A model generated the notes under the pieces. It worked only from the letters and a program-made list of their open reading frames with translations. It searched no databases and was not told the DNA's origin. DNA of 64,000 bases, taken from the NCBI RefSeq assembly GCF_007856155.1, contig NZ_CP042266.1, positions 3,348,001-3,412,000 of the forward strand, in the 5' to 3' direction. This DNA comes from Streptomyces qinzhouensis (GTDB lineage Bacteria; Actinomycetota; Actinomycetes; Streptomycetales; Streptomycetaceae). Shown in pieces: positions 34,801-43,483 of the stretch. Position numbers and translations under genes: made by a program. Each line of letters starts with the position of its first letter. Within the stretch, counting starts at the first letter, position 1.

Positions 34801-34834
34801 CCGTAACGTGACCGGTTGAGCGGTCACGCTACGG
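34801..34834. promoter_or_regulatory. palindromic operator upstream of gntR gene
   Basis: 14-bp arms (ccgtaacgtgaccg at 34801-34814 and its complement at 34821-34834, one mismatch) around a 6-bp centre, starting 12 bp before the ATG. Size and position fit an autoregulatory GntR/HutC site that overlaps the leader and ribosome site. Confidence 0.75.
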
Positions 34835-34898
34835 TCCGGCGTCGGCTGGTCGCCGGGCTTCCGCCGTAAACGCGCCGATGGGCGGAATCGCCGACGGC

Positions 34899-35252
34899 TC
34901 ACCACCCCGGGAAATCCGGGTGCCCGGTGTAGCGCGCAGCCAGGTCTCGCAGGTCCGGGCAGGGCCAGCGGTTGCCGTCGTGGCGGCAGAGCGGGCGGGC
35001 GCCCGGTGCGAGGGTGTGGCGGGTCAGGATGCGGTACCCGGCCTCGGTCTCGCGCAGAGTGCGGGCCGGGTCGTGGCGGGCCACATGGCGGGCGATCACC
35101 GGAGGGAAGCCGGACAGCTCCGACTGGCAGAAGTCGACCGTCTCACCCTGCGCCGCCCATTCGCCGCAGCCGTCACCGCCGTCGCAGCGGCGGGCCAGAT
35201 CGGCGTCCTCGTCCAGCCGGGCCAGGAGGAAGGCGGTCAGCCGGGTCCTCAC
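34899..35252 (-). CDS. DUF6221-family protein
   Basis: 117 residues from GTG 35252, which overlaps the GNAT stop (GTGA). The pattern TAFLLARLDEDADLARRC, then IARHVARHDPARTLRETEAGYRIL, then a Cys-rich end (PLCRH, WPCPDL) and YTGHPDFPGW matches DUF6221, a helical family common in Streptomyces phage-like and accessory regions. Function unknown. It is the last gene of a two-gene unit with the GNAT. Confidence 0.75.
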   Translation of the reverse strand: MRTRLTAFLLARLDEDADLARRCDGGDGCGEWAAQGETVDFCQSELSGFPPVIARHVARHDPARTLRETEAGYRILTRHTLAPGARPLCRHDGNRWPCPDLRDLAARYTGHPDFPGW

Positions 35253-35680
35253 GCCCGCCCCAGGATCATCCACTTGCCCGGATCCTCCAGCGGCCCGAAG
35301 CCCGCCTTCGCGTAGACCTCGTGGGCGTCCCCCGTGGCCAGCATGATGCGGTACACGCCCAGGGCGGCGATCTCGTCGCGGAGGACGGCGATCAGGGCGC
35401 TGCCCAGGCCCCGGCCGCGGAGCTCCGGGGCGATGTAGACATCGCACAGCCAGGCGAAGGTGGCCCGGTCGGTCACCACCCGGGCATAGCCGACCTGGGC
35501 ACCGGTGGCCTCCTCGTACACCCCGAAGTTCAGCGAGCCGTCGATGGCCGCCTCCTGGAGCTCGCGGGGGCGGCCGACGGCCCAGTACGAGTCCGTGGAG
35601 AGCCACTGGTGGATCAGGGGCCGGTCGAGGCGGTCGGGGGAGGTGGAGATCTCGTAGCCCCGGGGGAGTATCGGTTTCAT
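35249..35680 (-). CDS. GNAT-family N-acetyltransferase
   Basis: 143 residues from ATG 35680. CDVYIAPELRGRGLGSALIAVLRDE is the acetyl-CoA-binding motif (R-G-x-G-L-G-S near residues 90-96), and HEVYAKAGFGPLEDPGKWMI is the C-terminal beta-bulge region. This short type (YEISTSPDRLDRPLIHQWL start) is a widespread uncharacterised acetyltransferase. It overlaps the DUF6221 gene and is divergent from nagK. Confidence 0.85.
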   Translation of the reverse strand: MKPILPRGYEISTSPDRLDRPLIHQWLSTDSYWAVGRPRELQEAAIDGSLNFGVYEEATGAQVGYARVVTDRATFAWLCDVYIAPELRGRGLGSALIAVLRDEIAALGVYRIMLATGDAHEVYAKAGFGPLEDPGKWMILGRA

Positions 35681-35995
35681 GGGCGCATCGAAGCAGCCGG
35701 GCCCGGGGGAAGGCCACCGACTTCCGGCGGGCCGGGGCCGGGCGCGGGTCCGCCCGGTGAACCGCCCCGGGCCCGGGCCCCGCACCGCCCGCCGGGAAAG
35801 CGCTTGCTGCTTCACGTCCCCGATGGCCGGCTCCCGCCCCTCCGAGGCGCACTCTCATCAAGCGGCAGGCAGGCGAATCGCCCCGGCGTAGCGGCATATA
35901 TCCCGGCCAACCACCCCCCTCTAATTTGTATGACTGCGCAACAATTAGATGTAGTGGACTAGACCTATCCCCCCGTCGCCCGCCAAACTGTCAGC
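35681..35995. other. divergent intergenic region (315 bp)
   Basis: Between the GNAT (minus) and the nag operon (plus). It holds an AT-rich dyad (tctaatt at 35920-35926 with aattaga at 35943-35949) and, right after it, the DasR-like site. The rest is GC-rich without a visible gene. Confidence 0.5.
35953..35968. promoter_or_regulatory. DasR-responsive element (dre) upstream of nagK
   Basis: agtggactagacctat matches the DasR consensus at about 13 of 16 positions, with the CTAGAC centre intact. It lies 28 bp before the nagK start. In S. coelicolor the nagKA promoter carries a dre bound by DasR, which supports the call. Confidence 0.82.
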
Positions 35996-36934
35996 GTGAG
36001 ACACGTCATCGCCCTCGATGTGGGCGGCACCGGCATGAAAGCCGCCCTCGTCGGGGTGGACGGCACGCTCCTTTACGAGGACCGGCGGGCGACGGGGCGG
36101 GAGCGCGGAGCCGATGCCGTCGTCCAGTCGATCCTCGACTTCGCGGAGGAGCTCCTGGACTACGGGGTGGCCCAGTTCGGTCAGAGCGCCCGCTCCGCCG
36201 GGGTCGCGATCCCGGGGATCGTCGACTCCGAGCACGGGATCGCCGTCTACGCGGCCAACCTGGGCTGGCGTGACGTCCCCATGCGCGATCTGCTCAGCCG
36301 CAGACTGCGCGGGATCCCCGTCGCCCTCGGCCACGACGTCCGCACCGGCGGACTCGCCGAAGGCCGGATCGGCGCCGGGCGCGGCATCGACCGGTTCCTG
36401 TTCGTTCCGCTCGGCACCGGAATCGCGGGCGCCATCGGGATCGCCGGCACCATCGAGGCCGGGGCGCACGGCTACGCGGGCGAGATCGGGCACGTCGTGG
36501 TCCGCCCCGACGGACCCGACTGCGGCTGCGGTCAGCGCGGGTGTCTGGAGACCCTCGCCTCCGCCGCCGCGGTGACACGTGCCTGGGCCGAGGCGAGCGG
36601 CGATCGGTACGCCGACGCCGCCGACTGCGCCAAGGCCGTCGAATCCGGCGACCCGAAGGCGATCGCCGTCTGGCGGGACGCGGTGGACGCCCTCGCCGCC
36701 GGTCTCGTCACCGCGCTCACCCTGCTGGACCCCCGCACCCTGATCATCGGTGGCGGGCTCGCCGAGGCCGGGGAAACGTTGTTCGCACCGCTGCGGGCGG
36801 CCGTCGAGGAGCGCGTCACGTTCCAGAAGCTGCCCGCCATCGTCCCGGCCGCCCTCGGGGACACCGCAGCGTGCCTGGGTGCCGGGCTGCTCGCCTGGGA
36901 TCTGATCGCCACCGACTCGGAGGTAACCGCCTAA
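35996..36934 (+). CDS. nagK: ROK-family amino-sugar kinase (GlcNAc kinase type)
   Basis: 312 residues; GTG 35996. The ROK signatures are the phosphate loop ALDVGGTGMKAAL (about 6-18), the second phosphate motif LGTGIAGAI and the zinc site CGCGQRGCLE with three Cys (about 173-182). It would phosphorylate intracellular N-acetylhexosamine to the 6-phosphate. There is no Shine-Dalgarno, so the mRNA may be leaderless, with the start 28 bp after the DasR site. The stop and the nagA start share one base (TAATG). Confidence 0.88.
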   Translation: MRHVIALDVGGTGMKAALVGVDGTLLYEDRRATGRERGADAVVQSILDFAEELLDYGVAQFGQSARSAGVAIPGIVDSEHGIAVYAANLGWRDVPMRDLLSRRLRGIPVALGHDVRTGGLAEGRIGAGRGIDRFLFVPLGTGIAGAIGIAGTIEAGAHGYAGEIGHVVVRPDGPDCGCGQRGCLETLASAAAVTRAWAEASGDRYADAADCAKAVESGDPKAIAVWRDAVDALAAGLVTALTLLDPRTLIIGGGLAEAGETLFAPLRAAVEERVTFQKLPAIVPAALGDTAACLGAGLLAWDLIATDSEVTA

Positions 36935-38130
36935 TGGCCGCACGCGCCGTACTCGCCCACAGCGCAGCGGGCGCCGCTCGCGCCGACAGCACGATCCTCA
37001 CCGGAGCCCGGATCGTCCTGCCGAACGGGACCGTCGAGAACGGGACGGTCACCGTCGAGGGCACGAAGATCACCGCGGCGGGAGCGGGCCCGGCGCCCGC
37101 CGGCGCACCCGTCCGCGATCTGACCGGGCACTGGATCGTCCCCGGCTTCGTCGACATCCACAACCACGGCGGCGGGGGCGCGTCCTTCGTCGGCGGCACC
37201 GCCGACGAGGTGCTCACCGGTGTCCGCACCCACCGCGAGCACGGCACGACCACCGTCATCGCCTCCCTCGTCACCGGCGACACCGGTTTCCTCGCCCGGC
37301 GCGCCGGTGAGCTGGCCGACCTCGTCGAGCAGGGCGACCTCGCGGGCGTCCACTTCGAGGGCCCGTTCATCTCGCCCTGCCGCAAGGGCGCCCACAACGA
37401 GCAGCTGCTGCGCGACCCCGACCCGGCCGAGGTCCGCAAGCTGATCGACGCCGCCCGCGGTACGGCGAAGATGATGACCCTCGCCACCGAGCTGCCCGGC
37501 GGTCTGGACTCCGTACGGCTGCTCGCCGAACACGGCGTGATCGCCGCGATCGGCCACACCGACGCCACGTACGAGCAGACCGTCGAGGCCATCGACGCGG
37601 GCGCCACCGTCGCCACCCACCTCTTCAACGCCATGCCGCCGCTGGGCCACCGCGCCCCCGGCCCGATCGCGGCGCTCCTGGAGGACGAGCGGATCACCGT
37701 CGAACTGATCAACGACGGTACGCATCTCCACCCCGCGGCCCTGGAGCTCGCCTTCCACCGGGCGGGCGCGGGCCGGGTCGCGTTCATCACCGACGCGATG
37801 GACGCGGCGGGCTTCGGCGACGGCGTCTACCAGCTCGGCACCCTCGCCGTCGATGTCACCGACGGTGTCGCCCGGCTGGTCGAGGGCGGCTCCATCGCCG
37901 GTTCGACGCTGACCCTGGACACCGCCTTCCGGCGGGCCGCGACCGTGGACCTGCTCCCCGTCGAGGACATCGTTCAGGCCATCTCGGTGAACCCGGCGAA
38001 ACTGCTCGGACTGTACGACCGGATCGGGTCGCTGGAGCCGGGCAAGGACGCGGACCTGGTCGTCCTCGACGCCGAGTTCGCGCTCAAGGGCGTCATGCGC
38101 CACGGTGAGTGGATCATCGAGCCGAAGTAG
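36934..38130 (+). CDS. nagA: N-acetylglucosamine-6-phosphate deacetylase
   Basis: 398 residues, amidohydrolase fold. The metal motif is FVDIHNHGG, HFEGPF carries the metal-binding Glu, IGHTDATYEQ and ATHLFNAMPPL hold the two metal-binding histidines, and FITDAMDAAG has the catalytic Asp. It removes acetate from GlcNAc-6-P (or GalNAc-6-P in related AgaA enzymes) to give the amino-sugar phosphate. Start ATG 36934 overlaps nagK by one base. A hairpin follows 59 bp after the stop, so pfkB may have its own promoter. Confidence 0.93.
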   Translation: MAARAVLAHSAAGAARADSTILTGARIVLPNGTVENGTVTVEGTKITAAGAGPAPAGAPVRDLTGHWIVPGFVDIHNHGGGGASFVGGTADEVLTGVRTHREHGTTTVIASLVTGDTGFLARRAGELADLVEQGDLAGVHFEGPFISPCRKGAHNEQLLRDPDPAEVRKLIDAARGTAKMMTLATELPGGLDSVRLLAEHGVIAAIGHTDATYEQTVEAIDAGATVATHLFNAMPPLGHRAPGPIAALLEDERITVELINDGTHLHPAALELAFHRAGAGRVAFITDAMDAAGFGDGVYQLGTLAVDVTDGVARLVEGGSIAGSTLTLDTAFRRAATVDLLPVEDIVQAISVNPAKLLGLYDRIGSLEPGKDADLVVLDAEFALKGVMRHGEWIIEPK

Positions 38131-38188
38131 TCGGGAGAGCGGCCGGACCGGGTCCGAACAGGGAGTCTTCCGGCCCGAACAGCGCAAG

Positions 38189-38217
38189 GCGGTTGGTCCG
38201 AGGGGTGGGCCAACCGC
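38189..38217 (+). terminator. hairpin after nagA
   Basis: Arms gcggttgg (38189-38196) and ccaaccgc (38210-38217) with a 13-base loop that can pair further. It is moderate in strength and could be partial, allowing some read-through to the kinase gene. Confidence 0.6.
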
Positions 38218-38288
38218 CCACCCTTTGGCATGATCAGGACCGTACCCGGACGACGACCGAGGCCGAAGGGGTGGTGACCGCGTTGGTG

Positions 38289-39212
38289 ATGCTGACCGTC
38301 ACCCTCAACACCGCTCTCGACCTCACCTACCGGGTCCCCGCCCTCGCCCCGCACACCACGCACCGGGTCTCCGGCGTCTGCGAGCGCCCCGGCGGCAAGG
38401 GCATCAACGTCGCCCGGGTACTGGCCGCCCTCGGCCATGAGACCGTCGTCACCGGTTTCGCGGGCGGACCCGCCGGAACGGTCCTGCGCGAGCTGCTCGC
38501 CCCGCTCGCACCGCACGACGCGCTCGTACCCGTCGAAGGCGCCACCCGCCGCACGGTCGCCGTCGTCTCCGCCGCGAGCGGCGACACCACCCAGTTCAAC
38601 GAGCCGGGACCGGCCGTCTCGGCCGCCGAGTGGGCCCGTTTCCTCGATACGTACGACGCCCTGCTCAAGGATGCCCGCGCGGTCGCCCTTTGCGGCAGCC
38701 TGCCGCCCGGTATCCCGGTCGGCGCCTACGCCGAACTGATCCGCCGGGCCCGGGCCGCCGCCGTCCCCGTCCTCCTCGACAGCGACGGCGAACCCCTGCG
38801 CCGCGGTATCGCCGCCCGCCCCGACCTCGTCAAGCCCAACGCCGATGAACTCGCCCGGCTGACCGGCGCCCGCGAACCGGTGCGCGCCGTACTCGGCGCC
38901 CGGCGCCGCGGTGCGCACGCGGTGGCCGCGTCCTTCGGCCCGGACGGGCTGCTCGCCGCCGCCCCCGACGGCATCTGGCAGGCCGGCCTGCCCGCACCGG
39001 TCCGCGGCAATCCCGCCGGAGCGGGCGACTCCGCGGTCGCCGCGCTGCTCGCCGGGCTGGTCGAGGGCTTGTCCTGGCCGGAGCGGCTGGCCCGGGCCGT
39101 CGCCCTGTCGGCGGCGACCGTACTGGCCCCGGCGGCGGGCGAGTTCGACGCGGCCGCGTACGAGCGGCTCCTGCCCGACGTCTCCGTCACCGAACGCACG
39201 GAGCGCAGCTAG
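38289..39212 (+). CDS. PfkB-family hexose-phosphate kinase (1-PFK/LacC type)
   Basis: 307 residues from ATG 38289 (MLTVTLNTALDLTY is the usual family start); in-frame GTG/TTG codons from 38271 on are closer to an aaggg ribosome site. The signatures are PGGKGINVARVLAALG and the C-terminal GNPAGAGDSAVAALLAG with the catalytic Asp. The family phosphorylates fructose-1-P or tagatose-6-P to the bisphosphate. Followed at 37 bp by a class II aldolase, so together they could turn ketose-6-P made by the SIS protein into trioses. Confidence 0.85.
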   Translation: MLTVTLNTALDLTYRVPALAPHTTHRVSGVCERPGGKGINVARVLAALGHETVVTGFAGGPAGTVLRELLAPLAPHDALVPVEGATRRTVAVVSAASGDTTQFNEPGPAVSAAEWARFLDTYDALLKDARAVALCGSLPPGIPVGAYAELIRRARAAAVPVLLDSDGEPLRRGIAARPDLVKPNADELARLTGAREPVRAVLGARRRGAHAVAASFGPDGLLAAAPDGIWQAGLPAPVRGNPAGAGDSAVAALLAGLVEGLSWPERLARAVALSAATVLAPAAGEFDAAAYERLLPDVSVTERTERS

Positions 39213-39249
39213 CTCAGAAGCGCAGAGGCACAGAAGCTCAGGGGGAGTT

Positions 39250-40104
39250 ATGCCGATCGTCCATACGCGGGAACTCGTCGAGGCGGCCGTCGCGGCCGGA
39301 ACCGGCGTCGCCGCGTTCAATGTGATCACGCTGGAGCATGCCGAGGCCGTCGCCGAGGGTGCCGAGCGCGCGGGCCGCCCCGCGATCCTCCAGATCTCCG
39401 AGAACGCCGTACGGTTCCACGGCGGCCGGCTCTCCCCCATCGCCGCCGCCACCGCCGCCGTCGCCCGTGCCTCCACCGCCCCGCTCGGGCTCCATCTCGA
39501 CCATGTCGTCACCCCCGGGCTGCTGGAGGCGGCCCCCGGTGAGGGCTTCGGCTCCGTCATGTTCGACGCGTCGGTGCTGCCGTACGACGAGAACGTCGCC
39601 GTCACCGCCAAGATGGCCGCCTACGGACACCGCCACGGCATCTGGGTGGAGGCCGAGCTGGGCCGGGTCGGGGGCAAGGAGGGCGAGCCCGCGCTGGACG
39701 CCCACGCTCCCGGCGTACGGACCGACCCGGACGAGGCCACCGGCTATGTCGCGAAGACCGGTGTGGACGCGCTGGCGGTGGCGGTCGGCTCCTCGCACGC
39801 CATGACCGAGCGGACCGCCGCCCTGGACCACGGGCTGATCCGCCGGCTGCGCGAGGCGGTCCCGGTGCCACTGGTGCTGCACGGTTCCTCGGGTGTCCCG
39901 GACGACGAGATCCGGGCCGCGATCGCCGCCGGGATGGTGAAGATCAATGTGGGTACGGCGCTGAACACCGCGTTCACGGCGGCGGTACGGAAGTCCCTGG
40001 CGGCCCGCCCGGACACCGTCGACCCCCGGAAACACCTCGCCCCGGCTCGCGAGGCGATGGCCGGGACGGTGGCGGACTTCCTGGGGCTGCTGCCGGTGAG
40101 GTGA
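39250..40104 (+). CDS. class II (tagatose/fructose-bisphosphate) aldolase
   Basis: 284 residues from ATG 39250 (gggggag directly upstream). Zinc-binding and active-site motifs of class II aldolases are present: HLDHV (Asp and His), VEAELGRVGG (Glu), AVAVGSSHAM and VLHGSSGVPDDEI, with KINVGTAL as the phosphate loop. Length and motifs fit the GatY/KbaY/AgaY branch that cleaves tagatose-1,6-bisphosphate, but fructose bisphosphate cannot be excluded. It forms a unit with the PfkB kinase, and its place after nagKA suggests galactosamine or tagatose use. Confidence 0.85.
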   Translation: MPIVHTRELVEAAVAAGTGVAAFNVITLEHAEAVAEGAERAGRPAILQISENAVRFHGGRLSPIAAATAAVARASTAPLGLHLDHVVTPGLLEAAPGEGFGSVMFDASVLPYDENVAVTAKMAAYGHRHGIWVEAELGRVGGKEGEPALDAHAPGVRTDPDEATGYVAKTGVDALAVAVGSSHAMTERTAALDHGLIRRLREAVPVPLVLHGSSGVPDDEIRAAIAAGMVKINVGTALNTAFTAAVRKSLAARPDTVDPRKHLAPAREAMAGTVADFLGLLPVR

Positions 40105-40307
40105 AGGGGACCCGGCTACCCGCGCCCAAGGGCCAGTCGTTCACTGCTCACCACCTGCCCGACCCCATGACGCGGCGAGTGAGCCGAAGGGGCGCGTCGT
40201 GGTCTGGAAGGAGAACGCGCGCAGGTCGCGAGGAACGAGCGACCGAGCACGATCGACTGAAGAACACGACTTAAGCGCCCCGGAGGCGAACCGAGCCCTG
40301 AAAAAAA

Positions 40308-41345
40308 TCAGCCCCGGCGGACCTCGAGCCAGTCCAGTGTCACATCGCACTGGTTACCGGTCTCGCAGGAGATCTTGATCTCGTTCATGCCCTTCTCCAG
40401 CTTCATCTGGGTCCAGGTGGTCTGCCAGTTGTTCTCCAGCGCCGGGTCCGTCGATTCGCGGAAGTTGTGCAGCCGGATGGCGTTGGAGTTGGGCTTCCCG
40501 TTGATCGAGAGGGTGGCGTTGGCGTCCTTCATGGGGATGGTGTAGCGGATGTACAGCTTGTACGTGCCCGCGTCCTTGAGCTTCGCCTTCCAGGTCACCG
40601 AGGCGCCGACCTGGTTGAAGTTGGTGACGTAGGCGCCGCCGGTGCCTTCCGCGCCTTCGATCCCGGTGCCGGACTCCGCCGCGCCGCCCAGCTTCAGGGT
40701 GACGGCGTCCTGCTTGGGGAGCTTGCCGGAGTCCTCGTCGTCCTCGCCCTTCTGGGGCTCGGTCGCTTTGTCGTCCGGCTGCTCGGCGGAGGGGCTGGGG
40801 CCGGGGTTGTTGCCGTTCTGGCTGTTGTTCGCGGTGTCCTTCTTGTCGTCCTCTTTGGTGAGGAAGGCGACGGTGATCCCCGCCACCACGACGACGACCA
40901 CGGCGATGGCGCCGATCAGCAGGCCCTTGGTGTTCGGGCCGCGGCCCCGGCCGTGACCGCCGCCGGAGGCGACGGTGTCCGGCCCGCTGCCGGGCTGCCC
41001 GGGGGCTCCGCCGCCCGGGTAGGTCTCCGGCGCCGCGTACTGCGGGCTGGGCTGGGCGTACTGCTGCTGACCGTAGGGCTGCTGGCCGTAGCCCTGCTGC
41101 GGGGCGCCCTGGTGGTGGCCGTACTGGCGCTCCCCGACCGCGCGCACCTGGTTGTACGACGTCCTCGGCACACCGGGCTGCGCCGGTCCCGGGTAGCCGT
41201 AACCACCGCGCCCCTGGCCGCCGCCGGGCCGGGTCGCGCCCGCGGCCTGCCCGTCCTCGTACAGGTAGCCGAACGGGTCGTCGTCCTCGGGCGTGCTGCC
41301 GTTGGGCGCGCTCCCGCCGTTGTTCGCGGCCGTCATCCCTGTCAC
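40308..41345 (-). CDS. single-pass membrane protein with C-terminal CBM-like domain
   Basis: 345 residues. The cytoplasmic N-terminus (about 1-130) is Gly/Pro/Gln/Tyr-rich (YGQQPYGQQQYAQ), then one membrane helix (GLLIGAIAVVVVVVAGITVAFL, about 140-161), an acidic linker, and a C-terminal beta-sandwich (about 215-345). Its pattern GTYKLYIRYTIP, then LSINGKP and VTLDWLEVRR, is typical of CBM35/CBM6-like carbohydrate modules. It probably senses or binds polysaccharide outside the membrane. There is no catalytic domain. ATG 41345 or 41336. Confidence 0.75.
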   Translation of the reverse strand: MTGMTAANNGGSAPNGSTPEDDDPFGYLYEDGQAAGATRPGGGQGRGGYGYPGPAQPGVPRTSYNQVRAVGERQYGHHQGAPQQGYGQQPYGQQQYAQPSPQYAAPETYPGGGAPGQPGSGPDTVASGGGHGRGRGPNTKGLLIGAIAVVVVVVAGITVAFLTKEDDKKDTANNSQNGNNPGPSPSAEQPDDKATEPQKGEDDEDSGKLPKQDAVTLKLGGAAESGTGIEGAEGTGGAYVTNFNQVGASVTWKAKLKDAGTYKLYIRYTIPMKDANATLSINGKPNSNAIRLHNFRESTDPALENNWQTTWTQMKLEKGMNEIKISCETGNQCDVTLDWLEVRRG

Positions 41346-41618
41346 TCCTCACCATGTCGCCGGCGGTACGCCGACGCGGGCGAGCCTACCCGGTTCGAAT
41401 GAACCGATCCGTCGGTGTTGACCGTGATCGTACGGACCGGACGGCACCGGGCCGGGTGCCCGCGCCCCCCGCTTCTCCCTCAGAGCGTACGGCTGTTGGA
41501 TACCGGGTCAATGAGGGGTTGGGCACAGGAGTGATACAGAGACGGCACAAGTGGCATACGGAGAGCTCCGGGTGGTAGAGGGCGGGCGGCGGTGTGGCCG
41601 GCAGGGGCTCCCGCCGGG

Positions 41619-43304
41619 TCAGCCCGCACGGCGGTGCACCTTCGAGCGGGAGCGCTTCTCCACGTACATCCGCTCATCGGCCGAGGTCAGCACCGCGTCC
41701 ACGGTCATTCCGCAGCTCGCCCAGCCGATGCCGAAGCTGGCGCCGACCCGGACCGCCCGGCCGCCCGCCCGGATCGGCAGGATGATCGCGTTCCGCAGGC
41801 GGGCGGCGAGGTCGGCCGCGTCCGCGACGCCGAGCCCGTCCGCGAGGACCACGAACTCGTCACCGCCGAGCCGGGCGACGGTGTCGCCCTCGCGGACGCC
41901 GGTCGTCAGCCGCCGGGCGACTTCGATCAGCACTTCGTCGCCGGCCTGATGACCGAACCGGTCGTTGATCGACTTGAAACCGTCGAGATCGCAGAAGAGG
42001 ACCGCGAGCCCCTTGGTGCCGTCGTCGTCGCTCTCGGGCGCGACGACATGGACGTGATGGTCGTAGGGGTTGCCCGAGTGGCCGAAGGAGTAGCCGTCCG
42101 AGTTGAAGATCGTCTCGGTGTCGGCGTCGTAGTCGTACTCGTAGGAGCCGTCGAACTCGTAGTCGTACGGGCCGGGGGGGCCGCCCGGCGCGGGCCCGGC
42201 CGACGGGACCCGGACCGTCCCCGGCCGCTCGCAGAGTTTGGCGCTCAGCCGGGAGCGGAGCTCGGCGCTGTTCGGCAGGCCGGTGAGGGCGTCGTGGGAG
42301 GCCCGGTGGGCCAGGGCGATCTCATGGCGCTTGCGGTCCTCGATGTCCTCGACATGGGTGAGGAGGAAGCGCGGGCCGTCGGCGGTGTCGGCGACGACGG
42401 AGTTGCGGAGCGAGACCCAGACATAGCTGCTGTCGCGCCGCCCGAGGCGTATCTCGGCCCGGCCGCCCTCGGCGGAGGTGCGCAGCAGGGTCCCGACGTC
42501 CTCGGGGTGGACGAGATCGGCGAAGGAGTAGCGGCGCAGTGCGGAGGCGGGGCGGCCGAGGAGCCGGCAGAGCGCGTCGTTGGTGCGGAGCAGCCGGCCG
42601 TGCTGGTCGCCGCCCATCTCGGCGATCGCCATCCCGCTGGGCGCGTACTCGAAGGCCTGCCGGAAGGACTCCTCGCTGGAGCGGAGCGCCTGCTGTTCGC
42701 GCTCCAGCCGGACCAGCGCCCTTTGCATGTTTGCTCGGAGCCGGGCGTTGCTGATCGCGATGGCCGCCTGGGAGGCGTACATCTGGAGGGCCTCCTGGCC
42801 CCAGGGGCCGGGGCGGCGGCCGTTGCGGGGGCGGTCGACGGAGATCACACCGAGCAGTTCGCGCCCGCCGCCGGAGCCGTACATCGGCGCGTAGAGGCGG
42901 TCGCGGGGGTGCCACTCGTCCTCGAACCGGGGTTCCGGGCCCTCGGTGTGCCACTGCGGGACGTCGTCCTCGATGAGCACCCAGCCCTCGGTGTGCGGGA
43001 TGAACCGCAGCTCGCCCCAGGCCTCGCCCATGGACAGCCGGCGCTCCCAGGAGGCGCGGGGGCCGACCCGGCCGGTGATGAGGGCCTCGGCGGCGGCACT
43101 GCCCGCGAAGGCGGCGACGACGAGGTCGCCGTCGGAGCGGACGAGGTTGACGCAGGCGAGCTCGTAGTTGAGGCCGGACACAATGCCGTCGGCCACGTTC
43201 TGGAGCGTGTCGGCGAGGCTGCCGGCTCCGTTGAGGTCGGCCACCACCTTGTGCAACTGCCGCAAGGTCGCAAGGCGGACGTAGGGCTCCGACTCGGTCT
43301 CCAT
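41619..43304 (-). CDS. cdgB: diguanylate cyclase GAF-PAS-GGDEF (CdgB type)
   Basis: 561 residues from ATG 43304. A GAF domain (about 10-190) and a PAS domain with PAC segment (about 205-325) precede a GGDEF domain. The active site RLGGDEF is intact at 480-484, and the inhibitory I-site RxxD is R471-D474. It would make c-di-GMP, which through BldD holds back sporulation in Streptomyces. Oddity: about 70 residues (358-430, Pro/Tyr/Asp-rich) are inserted between the start of the GGDEF domain (DALTGLPN) and its first strand (LAVLFCDLDG). The order with nagKA and terD matches the S. coelicolor cdgB neighbourhood. Confidence 0.92.
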   Translation of the reverse strand: METESEPYVRLATLRQLHKVVADLNGAGSLADTLQNVADGIVSGLNYELACVNLVRSDGDLVVAAFAGSAAAEALITGRVGPRASWERRLSMGEAWGELRFIPHTEGWVLIEDDVPQWHTEGPEPRFEDEWHPRDRLYAPMYGSGGGRELLGVISVDRPRNGRRPGPWGQEALQMYASQAAIAISNARLRANMQRALVRLEREQQALRSSEESFRQAFEYAPSGMAIAEMGGDQHGRLLRTNDALCRLLGRPASALRRYSFADLVHPEDVGTLLRTSAEGGRAEIRLGRRDSSYVWVSLRNSVVADTADGPRFLLTHVEDIEDRKRHEIALAHRASHDALTGLPNSAELRSRLSAKLCERPGTVRVPSAGPAPGGPPGPYDYEFDGSYEYDYDADTETIFNSDGYSFGHSGNPYDHHVHVVAPESDDDGTKGLAVLFCDLDGFKSINDRFGHQAGDEVLIEVARRLTTGVREGDTVARLGGDEFVVLADGLGVADAADLAARLRNAIILPIRAGGRAVRVGASFGIGWASCGMTVDAVLTSADERMYVEKRSRSKVHRRAG

Positions 43305-43469
43305 GCTCGCTCTCCCCGAGACCTCGACAGCAGACTCCAGGTATCTCTTCGGCCTTCGTATTGCGGTCCTCGTACGGTCGTCCGCGCCCGGTCCGAAGCG
43401 CGGTTTCCCGGCCACTGAATCACAGCGAGCTGTCCACCCGGTACACAGGGTCAACAAATACCGCCCTCT

Positions 43470-43483
43470 GTGACTCAAGTCAC
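43470..43483. promoter_or_regulatory. 14-bp palindrome upstream of cdgB
   Basis: gtgactcaagtcac, perfect arms of 5 bp around tcaa, about 166 bp before the cdgB start. It resembles a BldD box (TnAC-N5-GTnA) but has a 4-bp spacer. Function unproven. Confidence 0.4.

Noticed and set aside
40105..40307. Small gene or tRNA between the aldolase and the CBM-like protein
   Set aside because: No cloverleaf could be drawn, and the 69-codon minus frame across it lacks a ribosome site and overlaps the CBM-like gene end.
43470..43483. BldD box upstream of cdgB
   Set aside because: The palindrome has a 4-bp centre, whereas BldD sites have 5 bp between TnAC and GTnA. Kept only as an unassigned palindrome.
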